Origin: an uncultured Oscillospiraceae bacterium
GTDB taxonomy: Bacteria > Bacillota > Clostridia > Oscillospirales > Ruminococcaceae
Assembly: GCA_949291395.1 (NCBI GenBank)
Contig: CASEVW010000065.1
Span: 1-45,317, forward strand
Reading direction: 5' to 3'
Length of the DNA stretch: 45,317 nucleotides
In this document: piece after piece, positions 7,874 through 14,610 of the stretch
How the letters are laid out: every line of letters starts with the position of its first letter
Position numbering within the stretch: position 1 is the first letter of the stretch
Notes under the pieces: generated by a model
The model's database searches: none
The model's input: only the letters and a program-made list of their open reading frames with translations
What the model was told of the DNA's origin: nothing
Program-made: the position numbers and the translations under genes

Positions 7874-8932
7874 TTATTGAGAAAAGATTTCCGATAAGAT
7901 GTTTAAGGCGACAGAGTATCCAATGGTGGAATCAGATGCATCTGCCGCTAACTGGCACCAATGCAAGATACGATTATCGAAAAGTTCGGGTACTTCCCAA
8001 AAGTTTGTAAGCGTTTCAGAGTCAATTTCTTCAAGCATTTCTTGGATAAAGTGGTGATATTTGGCGATTCTACCAAATGCCGCAGGAGTTTTAATTTCCA
8101 CACCTGACGAAGTTTTCATCAGGATTTTTCCACCGGCAGAAAAGCTATCTCGGACATTGGTGTTAATTACTCCCTGTTGTGTGGCGAGCCACAATGAGTA
8201 ACGATTATATTTTGTCGTATTAGCAGAGCTCAAAATCTCGGGAAACAAAACATAGCCTTGCACGGTTAGTTTTTCTTTTTCTTGATGAGAAAGTGTGGTC
8301 CACAAGCGAACGGTGGGAGGAACAATGCTTTCCTCATTATCAGAAGCCCACCACAAACTTTCACCGGGTTTAAGTTTAGAACGATAATATTGAGAGACGG
8401 GTTTTACGGGGTTTTCCATCTGACGAATATCATCGTATGGAATTCCCATTTTATCAAAAATCGTTTCTCCTTTTTGTAACCGCATATCAATTTTATAACG
8501 TGGATAATGCGTCACGGAAATACCGGATAAACAGTCTTCATATGGTCTGGACAAAAATTCAACAGGAGATCCTAATTTTCCAAAAGTCAAATAGATTCTT
8601 GTGACATCTTTTACTCGAGTTGACTCCAAAATGCTACTGCCGATAGAAGTCCATTGATTCTTTTCGGTGCTCTTCACTTCGACGCCGTAAAAGCGATTAG
8701 CAACAATATCAGGAAAAGAAGCGCCAGAAACCAACCGAATTGTATTTTCAAATTCAGTTCCTTTGGAAGCCTCGCATATAGCGGAATAAACATCTTGCTC
8801 TACCGCCTTACCACTTCTTTTGGAGTAATATTCCGAACGCATACAAGCGTCTTGATTTAAGATAATATCGGTCTGCTTCATTAGTTGTTCAAAAGAATGC
8901 AATGGGGGGATTCTATTTTGAGAGATGATCAT
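7874..8932 (-). CDS. Type II restriction endonuclease (PD-(D/E)XK)
   Basis: A 352-residue protein directly after the methyltransferase; its ATG lies 1 bp beyond the methyltransferase stop, with AAGGAGG in the end of that gene. FPDIVA (Pro74-Asp75) followed by YGVEVKST (Glu85-X-Lys87) forms a clear PD-X9-EXK nuclease core after the helix containing KAVEQDVYSAI. The rest has no motif I recognise. Position and motif make it the cognate endonuclease that cuts unmethylated DNA. The recognition sequence cannot be derived. Codon use is AT-rich like the rest of the island. It ends 37 bp before vsr. Confidence 0.85.
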   Translation of the reverse strand: MIISQNRIPPLHSFEQLMKQTDIILNQDACMRSEYYSKRSGKAVEQDVYSAICEASKGTEFENTIRLVSGASFPDIVANRFYGVEVKSTEKNQWTSIGSSILESTRVKDVTRIYLTFGKLGSPVEFLSRPYEDCLSGISVTHYPRYKIDMRLQKGETIFDKMGIPYDDIRQMENPVKPVSQYYRSKLKPGESLWWASDNEESIVPPTVRLWTTLSHQEKEKLTVQGYVLFPEILSSANTTKYNRYSLWLATQQGVINTNVRDSFSAGGKILMKTSSGVEIKTPAAFGRIAKYHHFIQEMLEEIDSETLTNFWEVPELFDNRILHWCQLAADASDSTIGYSVALNILSEIFSQ

Positions 8933-8933
8933 T

Positions 8934-10160
8934 TTACGCCTCCTTAAAATAAGCTAACCATTTACTTTCTATATTTTTGGCAATATTATATGCTAGGACA
9001 CAGGGAACAGCATTTCCAATGATTTTATAGGCATCGCTTGAAGAAACACTTTTGTTTTCTGCTGTTTTAGGAAGAATGAATTGATATTCGTCGGGGAATG
9101 TTTGTAGTCGCGCACATTCTCTAACGGTAAGTCTACGCTCGGACAAGCCCATGGCCAATTCTTCCAAATGGTTGCCTCCATGTTCTTTGCTTAATCTACG
9201 GTATTCGATATTTCCGTGATGTTCCGATCGGATAGTAGGGCCAACAGAGTTTAATTTAATTTCAGTTTGCCCTTGACAGTGCTTACCCATATACTTTGCT
9301 TTTGAATACTTTTGCTGAGAAAGATCGGAAGAAAATTCAGGTTCCAATAAATTGACAAATGCGTCCGTACAAGTTACATAAGGGTAAAGGGTGCTCCCAT
9401 GTGTTTTTTGAGGATATGGATCAAAAGTGTCAGGAATTGTACTTTGTGTAAGAGCATTGAGTGCTTCTTCAGTGAGTGCACTTTTTTTAAAGCCAAAAAA
9501 GATAACGCGCTCTCTCGATTGCGGAACGCCATAATCAGGTGCGTATAAGACCTTGGCGGTAACAACAATATAGCCACCATTGCCCGCCGTGGAAAAATCA
9601 TGCTCTATAATTTCTTTCACGTCTTGTAAGTTGGTAAGACCTTTCACGTTTTCAGCAATAAAAAGTTTAGGAGACGTGAGGGAAATTACTTCACGCATCC
9701 ACATATATAGCTGACCGCGATTTTCAATAGAGGCTTCATCGGCGGCTAATGCAGCGCCTAAATGGCTTTTATGAGAATTAAAGCCCAACCGCTTTCCGGC
9801 AATGGAAAAATCTTGGCAGGGAAACCCTCCGGTCACGATGTCGATGTTTTCTGGAAAAACCTTTTCTCCATTTTTAGCCCGTTTAACAAGGTCTACAACG
9901 CTTTCCAAATGATAAATTGAGTTAGCATCCGGTTTGCTGGAATGAAAGTATGAGACCCATGCGGCTTTTGCGTCAGGGCGAATATCGTTTGCGAATACAG
10001 TATTGAAAATGGTTGGAGCAACTTTTACCCATTCACCGAGGTCTTCTTTCACCCAGTCTGAATGCAAAACTGGGTTAATGGATTTTTTTAGGCAAACGAA
10101 ATTGCCCTCAAAGCCAATATCCATTCCACCGCAGCCGGAAAATAACGAAAGTAGGTTCAT
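8934..10160 (-). CDS. DNA (cytosine-5) methyltransferase
   Basis: A 408-residue C5 methyltransferase with all key blocks in order: motif I FSGCGG (7-12, S-adenosylmethionine binding), motif IV GGFPCQDFS with catalytic Cys115, motif VI ENV (170-172), motif VIII QSRER (214-218), motif IX RECARLQTFP (347-356) and motif X GNAVP (382-386). The target recognition region, about 225-340, determines sequence specificity and is not recognisable by eye. It transfers a methyl group to C5 of cytosine, protecting host DNA from the downstream endonuclease. The ATG overlaps the controller stop (ATGA), so both are translationally coupled; GAGGAGAG lies just before it. Confidence 0.95.
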   Translation of the reverse strand: MNLLSLFSGCGGMDIGFEGNFVCLKKSINPVLHSDWVKEDLGEWVKVAPTIFNTVFANDIRPDAKAAWVSYFHSSKPDANSIYHLESVVDLVKRAKNGEKVFPENIDIVTGGFPCQDFSIAGKRLGFNSHKSHLGAALAADEASIENRGQLYMWMREVISLTSPKLFIAENVKGLTNLQDVKEIIEHDFSTAGNGGYIVVTAKVLYAPDYGVPQSRERVIFFGFKKSALTEEALNALTQSTIPDTFDPYPQKTHGSTLYPYVTCTDAFVNLLEPEFSSDLSQQKYSKAKYMGKHCQGQTEIKLNSVGPTIRSEHHGNIEYRRLSKEHGGNHLEELAMGLSERRLTVRECARLQTFPDEYQFILPKTAENKSVSSSDAYKIIGNAVPCVLAYNIAKNIESKWLAYFKEA

Positions 10161-10381
10161 CTTTTTCTCTCCTCGGATTGTACAGTTAAAAATTCAAGTA
10201 TGTCATTAGGGGTACAGTTGAGTGTGGTGCATATTTTTTCAATGCATTCAATAGACACAGGTTCATCCTTGCTAAGATGTGCCAATGCATTGCTACTAAT
10301 TTTAGCTTTACGCATAAGCTCGATTTTTTTCATTTTTTTGTCAATAAGCAATTTCCAAAGTTTATCGTAGCAAACGGCCAT
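10157..10381 (-). CDS. Cro/C1-type HTH controller of the restriction operon
   Basis: A 74-residue DNA-binding protein. I start it at 10381 (MAVCYDKLWKLLIDKKMKK) because AAGGAGGG sits just upstream; the frame can be read back to 10447 but that would cross the promoter. Residues about 5-65 form a XRE/Cro helix-turn-helix, with the motif IELMRKAKISSNALAHL. It is the first gene of the operon and probably acts as a controller (C) protein that times methyltransferase and endonuclease expression. An inverted repeat lies between the -35 and -10 of its promoter, which suggests autorepression. Confidence 0.88.
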   Translation of the reverse strand: MAVCYDKLWKLLIDKKMKKIELMRKAKISSNALAHLSKDEPVSIECIEKICTTLNCTPNDILEFLTVQSEERKR

Positions 10382-10405
10382 GGTTTCCCTCCTTGTTCCA
10401 TGTGA

Positions 10406-10434
10406 ATTATAACAAATAGATGTGTTATTTTCAA
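10406..10434 (-). promoter_or_regulatory. Promoter and operator of the restriction operon
   Basis: Minus strand -35 TTGAAA (10429-10434), 17-bp spacer, perfect -10 TATAAT (10406-10411). The spacer holds an inverted repeat ATAACA-N8-TGTTAT (10409-10428), a likely binding site of the adjacent HTH controller. Confidence 0.7.
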
Positions 10435-10525
10435 TGAAAATTCTCAAAATGCAAATTAAATTTTGGATTTATATGGGTTTTTAGTGAACAGAAATAAATC
10501 CTTAGATGTTTGAAAATTTTTGAGG

Positions 10526-10538
10526 GCTTCTTGCGGGC
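10526..10538 (+). repeat. Right 13-bp direct repeat of the island
   Basis: GCTTCTTGCGGGC, identical to 7333-7345. It contains the -35 (TTGCGG) of the next gene's promoter, so insertion here would have kept that promoter intact. Confidence 0.6.
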
Positions 10539-10560
10539 AAAAGCCGCTGCATGGTATAAT
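10531..10560 (+). promoter_or_regulatory. Promoter of the TIGR04076 gene
   Basis: -35 TTGCGG (10531-10536), 18-bp spacer, perfect -10 TATAAT (10555-10560). Confidence 0.65.
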
Positions 10561-10604
10561 TTTGGCATCGTTAGGACCGATTTTCCGTTTGGGAGGGTGA
10601 CAAG

Positions 10605-10949
10605 ATGAACAAAGTCAAGATCACGGTGTTAAAGACCACCCTGGACAAGGAGCTGGCGGCGGAATATGGCGCGGAGGGCCTTACCGCCTGCCCCATGCTG
10701 CGGGAGGGCCAGGTGTTTTATGCGGATTATGCAAAACCGGAGGGCTTTTGTGACGAAGCCTGGAAAGCCATCTACCAGTACGCCTTTGCCCTGGCCCACG
10801 GGGCGGGCAAGGACGTGTTTTATTACGGCGACTGGATCCGCAAGCCGGGGGTGGCCATCTGCAGCTGCAACGACGGCCTGCGCCCGGTGATCTTCAAGCT
10901 GGAAGCCACCGAGGAAACGTCCCACATCGACTACACCCCGGTGCGGTGA
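10605..10949 (+). CDS. TIGR04076 family protein
   Basis: A 114-residue small protein that I recognise as TIGR04076: it opens VKITVLKTTLDKELAAEYG, has ACPMLREGQVF, FCDEAWKAIYQYAFALAHG and ends with GVAICSCNDGLRPVIFKLEA. The conserved Cys, Asp and Trp pattern suggests metal or redox chemistry, but no function is established. No membrane segment. GGGAGG lies 8 nt before the ATG. Single-gene unit with its own promoter and a strong terminator; composition returns to the high-GC background here. Confidence 0.85.
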   Translation: MNKVKITVLKTTLDKELAAEYGAEGLTACPMLREGQVFYADYAKPEGFCDEAWKAIYQYAFALAHGAGKDVFYYGDWIRKPGVAICSCNDGLRPVIFKLEATEETSHIDYTPVR

Positions 10950-10970
10950 GCCGCCCGGCAAAACCGCAAG

Positions 10971-11010
10971 AAAAAAGCTCGGAACGCCGTTGAAAACGTT
11001 CCGAGCTTTT
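10971..11010 (+). terminator. Terminator of the TIGR04076 gene
   Basis: AAAAGCTCGGAACG pairs with CGTTCCGAGCTTTT around a 10-nt loop, 21 bp after the stop codon. Confidence 0.9.
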
Positions 11011-11292
11011 AGCCGAGTCCGAGTAAGGAAACTTTGGCCCTGGCTTACGTTTTTGGAGCCTAACAAACTCAAAGGGCCGCCTCAATACACCAAGTATTGG
11101 GGCGGCCCTTTTCATCTGTTTTGCTCTCAAAAACGAGGGCCAGGGCTGCCATGCACCTGCGGCCCGGCGATTTTGCTGTAAATGCAAGGAAGAGCGACGA
11201 CGCTACCTTGTATGGTTAGCTAGGAGCTCTGACGCAGTCAGTTACACAAAATCGTCAGCCCGCAGGCAAAGTTTCCTTGCCCGGCCTCGGCT
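11011..11292. mobile_element. MITE-like element with 26-bp terminal inverted repeats
   Basis: The ends 11011-11036 and 11267-11292 are inverted copies matching at 23 of 26 positions (AGCCGAG at the tip, AAGGAAACTTTG inside). Between them lie two further self-complementary blocks. In the first (11037-11146) GCCCTGGC pairs with GCCAGGGC and encloses AAAGGGCCGCC...GGCGGCCCTTT (11071-11111). In the second (11168-11254) CGATTTTG pairs with CAAAATCG. No coding frame is convincing. The whole could fold into a three-armed structure as DNA or RNA. Flanking T runs hide any target duplication. It fills most of the gap between the TIGR04076 gene and the aminopeptidase; I see no other feature there. Confidence 0.6.
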
Positions 11293-11335
11293 TTTTATCG
11301 CCGGGGCTTGCGGGCCCCGGGGCGTATTGCAAAAA

Positions 11336-13123
11336 TCAGGCCAGGGGCTGGGTCTTTTCGGCCAGCCAGGCGGCTTCGGCCTCGGTCAGGTGGGGGGCCA
11401 GGGCCTCGTAGGTGGCAGCGTGGAAGGCGTTCAGCCATTCCACTTCCTCCGCGTCCAGCAGCTCCCGGCGCACGGGGGTCAGGTCGATGGGGCAGTAGGT
11501 GATGGAGGCAAAGCCCAGGAACTGGCCGTACTGGTTCTTCACCCGCTCTTCGCACACCAGCTCGTTTTCGATGCGGATGCCCACCTCGCCCTCTTCATAG
11601 ATGCCGGGCTCGTCGGTGATGGTCATGCCGGGCTTGAAAGCCACATGGTTGTTCACCCGCAGGCTCTGGGGGCCTTCGTGCACGCCGCCCACAAAGCCCA
11701 CGCCGTGGCCGGTGCCGCAGCGGTAGTCGATGCCGTGCTTCCACACGGCGGCCCGGGCCATGATGTCCAGGTTGCCGCCGGTGCAGCCGGAAAGGAACTG
11801 CACCTTGGCGATGTCGATGTGGCTCTTCAGCACGTAGGTGTAGTAGTTGCGCTCGTTTTCGGTCAGCTCGCCCAGGGCATAAGTACGGGTGATGTCGGTG
11901 GTGCCGTCCACATACTGGGCGCCGCTGTCCACCAGCAAAAAGCCTTTGGGCTGCAGGGTGGTGCAGTTGTCCGGCGTGGCGTGGTAGTGCATCATGGCGG
12001 CGTTGGGCCCGTAGGCGGCAATGGTGTCAAAGCTGGTGCCCAGATTGCCGGGCTGGGCGGCCCGCAGCTCGGCCAGCTTGTGGTCCACGTCCACCTCGGT
12101 GACGGTGGCGCCGGCGGCCATCTGCTCCTCCAGCCAGATCTGGAAGCGCACCATGGCAACGCCGTCCTTCACATGGGCGTTTTTCAGGTTCTCGATCTCC
12201 ACCGGGTTCTTCACGCCCTTCAGCGCCTGAATGGGATCGGCGCCCGGCAGCAGGGTGAAGCAGGGGTTCTCCTCCAGTGCCTTGTAAACGGCCCAGTTGG
12301 TGCCCGCGGTGTCAACCAGGATGGTGCGGTCGTGGTGATAACCGGTGAGGGTGCCCAGCAGCCGGTCATAGTCCTCAATGCTCACACCCTGGCGGCGCAG
12401 CTCGTCGGCGGCCTCCTGGGGCAGGCGGGACTGGTCGATGAACAGGGTGGCGCTGGTGGCGGTCACAAAGCAGTAGGCCAGGGCGAAGGGGGTGCAGTCC
12501 AGGTCGGAAGCACGCAGGTTCAGCAGCCAGGCCACGCTGTCCAGCCGGGCCACCACCATGGCGCTGGCGCCCTGGTCCGCCAGGGCCTTGCGCAGCTGCT
12601 CCAGCTTTTTGGCGGCAGCCAGGCCGGCGTAGCGTTCTTCCAGCAGCCAGGCCGGGGTGCTGGGGGCGGCGGGACGGTCCTCCCAGTTGCCCTCCACCAG
12701 GTCCACCGACAGGATGGAAGCGCCCTTTTTGGCCAGGGCCTTTTGCAGCTCCTGCACGGTGGCGGTGGGGGTGACCATGCCGTCCAGCGCCAGCACCTGG
12801 CCCTCGCCCAGGGCATTGGTCAGGTATTCGGTCACGGTGGGCACGCCCTCCACGCCCATCTTTTGCAGCTGGATCTCGCTGCCGGCGATCTGGCGCTCGG
12901 CCTGGATGAAGTAGCGGCCGTCTGCCCACAGGGCGCTGGCGGTGTCGGTGACCACCAGGGTGCCCATGCTGCCGGTGAAGCCGGAGAAGTAGCTGCGGGC
13001 GGCCCAGTGGGCGGGCAGGTACTCGCTGGCGTGGGGGTCGGAGGAGGGGATCAGGCAGGCATTGGCCCCGGCAGCCTGCATGGCGCTGCGGAGCTGTGCG
13101 ATCTTTTCATTCGTCGTTTTCAT
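11336..13123 (-). CDS. Xaa-Pro aminopeptidase, three-domain M24B type
   Basis: A 595-residue cytosolic metallopeptidase that removes the N-terminal residue before proline. Two creatinase-like N domains (about 1-150 and 160-310) precede the pita-bread catalytic domain (about 310-540) and a C-terminal extension (540-595), the layout of eukaryotic aminopeptidase P1 and its bacterial relatives. The five metal ligands are all visible: Asp399 and Asp410 (LLVDSGAQYVDGTTDITRT), His473 (GTGHGVGF), Glu505 (TDEPGIY) and Glu519 (GIRIENE). The product should be active with two Mn2+. An AGAGGT site lies about 12 nt before the ATG. It is transcribed alone; downstream lies the inverted-repeat element. Confidence 0.95.
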   Translation of the reverse strand: MKTTNEKIAQLRSAMQAAGANACLIPSSDPHASEYLPAHWAARSYFSGFTGSMGTLVVTDTASALWADGRYFIQAERQIAGSEIQLQKMGVEGVPTVTEYLTNALGEGQVLALDGMVTPTATVQELQKALAKKGASILSVDLVEGNWEDRPAAPSTPAWLLEERYAGLAAAKKLEQLRKALADQGASAMVVARLDSVAWLLNLRASDLDCTPFALAYCFVTATSATLFIDQSRLPQEAADELRRQGVSIEDYDRLLGTLTGYHHDRTILVDTAGTNWAVYKALEENPCFTLLPGADPIQALKGVKNPVEIENLKNAHVKDGVAMVRFQIWLEEQMAAGATVTEVDVDHKLAELRAAQPGNLGTSFDTIAAYGPNAAMMHYHATPDNCTTLQPKGFLLVDSGAQYVDGTTDITRTYALGELTENERNYYTYVLKSHIDIAKVQFLSGCTGGNLDIMARAAVWKHGIDYRCGTGHGVGFVGGVHEGPQSLRVNNHVAFKPGMTITDEPGIYEEGEVGIRIENELVCEERVKNQYGQFLGFASITYCPIDLTPVRRELLDAEEVEWLNAFHAATYEALAPHLTEAEAAWLAEKTQPLA

Positions 13124-13202
13124 TGTTTCTATGGTACCTCTTTTCCGGCGGCGGGACGGGGCGCGCTGCCCGGCGGTCCGCCGCGAATCTTCGATCGTTC
13201 CT

Positions 13203-13231
13203 ATTTTACCATTCTAAAGCAAAAATGAAAA
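13203..13231 (-). promoter_or_regulatory. Promoter of the Xaa-Pro aminopeptidase gene
   Basis: Minus strand -35 TTTTCA (13226-13231), 17-bp spacer, -10 TAAAAT (13203-13208), followed by a GC-rich leader of about 75 nt. Confidence 0.55.
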
Positions 13232-13294
13232 GACACGGCGGGAGAAAAGGCAAAAATTTAGCAGAATGTTCACAAGACTGCTATGGCGTCAGGC

Positions 13295-13320
13295 TTGACA
13301 AAGAGAGTATAATTGTACTC
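13295..13320 (+). promoter_or_regulatory. Possible metalloregulator operator before CobW genes
   Basis: A perfect TTGACA (13295-13300) is followed by the 16-bp palindrome GAGTATAATTGTACTC (13305-13320), which is symmetric except for one pair and embeds a TATAAT-like core. The TTGACA to TATAAT spacing is only 7 bp, so the exact promoter is unclear. The palindrome could bind a Fur/Zur-like or other metal sensor, in keeping with the metal-handling genes that follow. Confidence 0.45.
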
Positions 13321-13343
13321 GTAGGATAAGCTGCAACAAACTG

Positions 13344-13382
13344 CCCCGCAGAGCCTGGCAGCAGGCTTTGCGGGGGATTTTT
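13344..13382 (+). terminator. Leader hairpin/attenuator before CobW genes
   Basis: CCCCGCA and AGCCT pair with AGGCT and TGCGGGG (one bulged mismatch), followed by GATTTTTGG, 40 bp before the start codon. It has the form of an intrinsic terminator inside the leader, so it may attenuate the operon. Confidence 0.6.
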
Positions 13383-13421
13383 GGCAATCAGTTTCACATA
13401 AGATAAAGGAGGAGATCTTTC

Positions 13422-14573
13422 ATGACGAAGATCGACATTTTTTCCGGTTTTCTGGGCGCTGGCAAGACCACGCTCATTAAAAAATTGATCGCAGAGGCCT
13501 ATGCGGGCCAGAAGCTGGTGCTGATCGAAAACGAGTTCGGCGAGATCGGTATCGACGGCGGCTTTTTGAAGGAAGCCGGCATCGAGATCACCGAGATGAA
13601 CTCCGGCTGCATCTGCTGCAGCCTGGTGGGCGACTTCCGGGAGGCGCTGAAAAAGGTCATCGACCAGTACGCCCCGGACCGCATCCTCATCGAGCCCTCC
13701 GGCGTGGGCAAGCTGAGCGACGTGACCAAGGCCGTGCAGGGCATCGCCGCCGAGCGGGACGTGCAGCTGAACAGCTTTGTCACCGTGGCGGACGTGAACA
13801 AGGTGCGGCTGTACATGAAGAACTTCGGCGAGTTCTACAACGACCAGATCAGCCACGCCAACGCCATCATCCTGAGCCGCACCGCCGGCGCCAGCGAGGA
13901 AAAGGTGGCCCGTGCCGTGGCCATGCTGCGGGAGAAGAACCCCGAGGCCACCATCGTGACCACCGACTGGACCTTGCTGAAGGGCAGCCAGATCGTGGAG
14001 GCCATGGAGTCCAAGCGGGACTTTGTGAAGGAGCTGCTGGAGGAGGCCAAGGTCTGCCCCGAGTGCGGCCATCACCATGACCACGACCACCATCACCACG
14101 ATCACGATGAGTGCTGTGACCACGACCACGAGCACCATCACCACGACCATGATGAATGCTGTGACCACGACCACGAGCACCATCATCACGATCACGATGA
14201 GTGCTGCGGCCATGACCACGAGCATCACCACCATGACCACGACGAAGCATGCAGCTGCGGCTGCGGCCACGACCATGACCACCACCATCATCACCATGCG
14301 GACGAGGTGTTCACCAGCTGGGGCCGTGAGACCGCCCGTGTGTTCACCCAGCAGGAGATCCGCGCCGCTCTGGACGAGCTGGACACCGGCAAGTACGGCA
14401 CCGTGCTGCGGGCCAAGGGCATCCTGCCCGGCGAAGAGGGCTGGATCTACTTTGACTATGTGCCCGGCGAGGCCGACCTGCGCACCGGCGCGGCGGACGT
14501 GACCGGCCGGCTGTGCGTCATCGGCTCCAAGCTGGACGAAGCGGCCCTGGGCGGCCTGTTCCATCTGGCCTGA
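13422..14573 (+). CDS. CobW/ZNG-type GTPase with His-rich metal-binding insert
   Basis: A 383-residue metallochaperone GTPase of the COG0523 family, which loads metals (commonly zinc) into client enzymes using GTP. Walker A is GFLGAGKTT (9-17), the metal-binding CXCC motif is GCICC (62-66), and EPSGVGK (91-97) belongs to the switch region. Residues 212-292 form an exceptional insert with 38 His and 11 Cys, including three near-copies of DHDHEHHHHDHDECC and a CPEC and CSCGC pair. The C-terminal CobW domain (about 296-383) includes RAKGILPGEEGWIYFDYVPG. AAGGAGG lies 9 nt before the ATG. It is followed 37 bp later by a second GTPase of the same superfamily. Metal identity is unproven; zinc or nickel storage plus delivery is plausible. 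Confidence 0.92.
   Translation: MTKIDIFSGFLGAGKTTLIKKLIAEAYAGQKLVLIENEFGEIGIDGGFLKEAGIEITEMNSGCICCSLVGDFREALKKVIDQYAPDRILIEPSGVGKLSDVTKAVQGIAAERDVQLNSFVTVADVNKVRLYMKNFGEFYNDQISHANAIILSRTAGASEEKVARAVAMLREKNPEATIVTTDWTLLKGSQIVEAMESKRDFVKELLEEAKVCPECGHHHDHDHHHHDHDECCDHDHEHHHHDHDECCDHDHEHHHHDHDECCGHDHEHHHHDHDEACSCGCGHDHDHHHHHHADEVFTSWGRETARVFTQQEIRAALDELDTGKYGTVLRAKGILPGEEGWIYFDYVPGEADLRTGAADVTGRLCVIGSKLDEAALGGLFHLA
14073..14246 (+). repeat. 45-bp tandem repeats encoding the His/Cys-rich insert
   Basis: Three full copies of a 45-bp unit (15 codons) and most of a fourth, of the type DHDHEHHHHDHDECC, with synonymous drift between copies. In-frame repeat number change would lengthen or shorten the metal-binding region without frameshift. 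Confidence 0.8.
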
Positions 14574-14610
14574 CCCTGATTTTACTTGATCTGCAAGGAG
14601 GACGATCCCT

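Larger units (their letters stand above)
7333..10538. mobile_element. AT-rich restriction-modification island bounded by 13-bp repeats
   Basis: From about 7.35 to 10.52 kb the base composition drops sharply (24 of 60 G/C in the line at 8041, against 35 of 60 at 10741) and codon use changes to AT-rich. The segment holds exactly one operon: controller, methyltransferase, endonuclease and vsr. GCTTCTTGCGGGC occurs at both ends. No transposase or integrase is visible, so passive acquisition by recombination or a target duplication is likely. Confidence 0.6.

Noticed and set aside
11327-13228. Plus-strand 633-codon frame opposite the aminopeptidase
   Set aside because: It is an antisense shadow, rich in Gly/Val/His/Gln, caused by high GC in the third codon positions of the real gene.
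14073-14246. Short tandem repeats of CAC/GAC as possible non-coding satellite
   Set aside because: They are in frame within a CobW gene with clear motifs on both sides and encode a His/Cys-rich insert.
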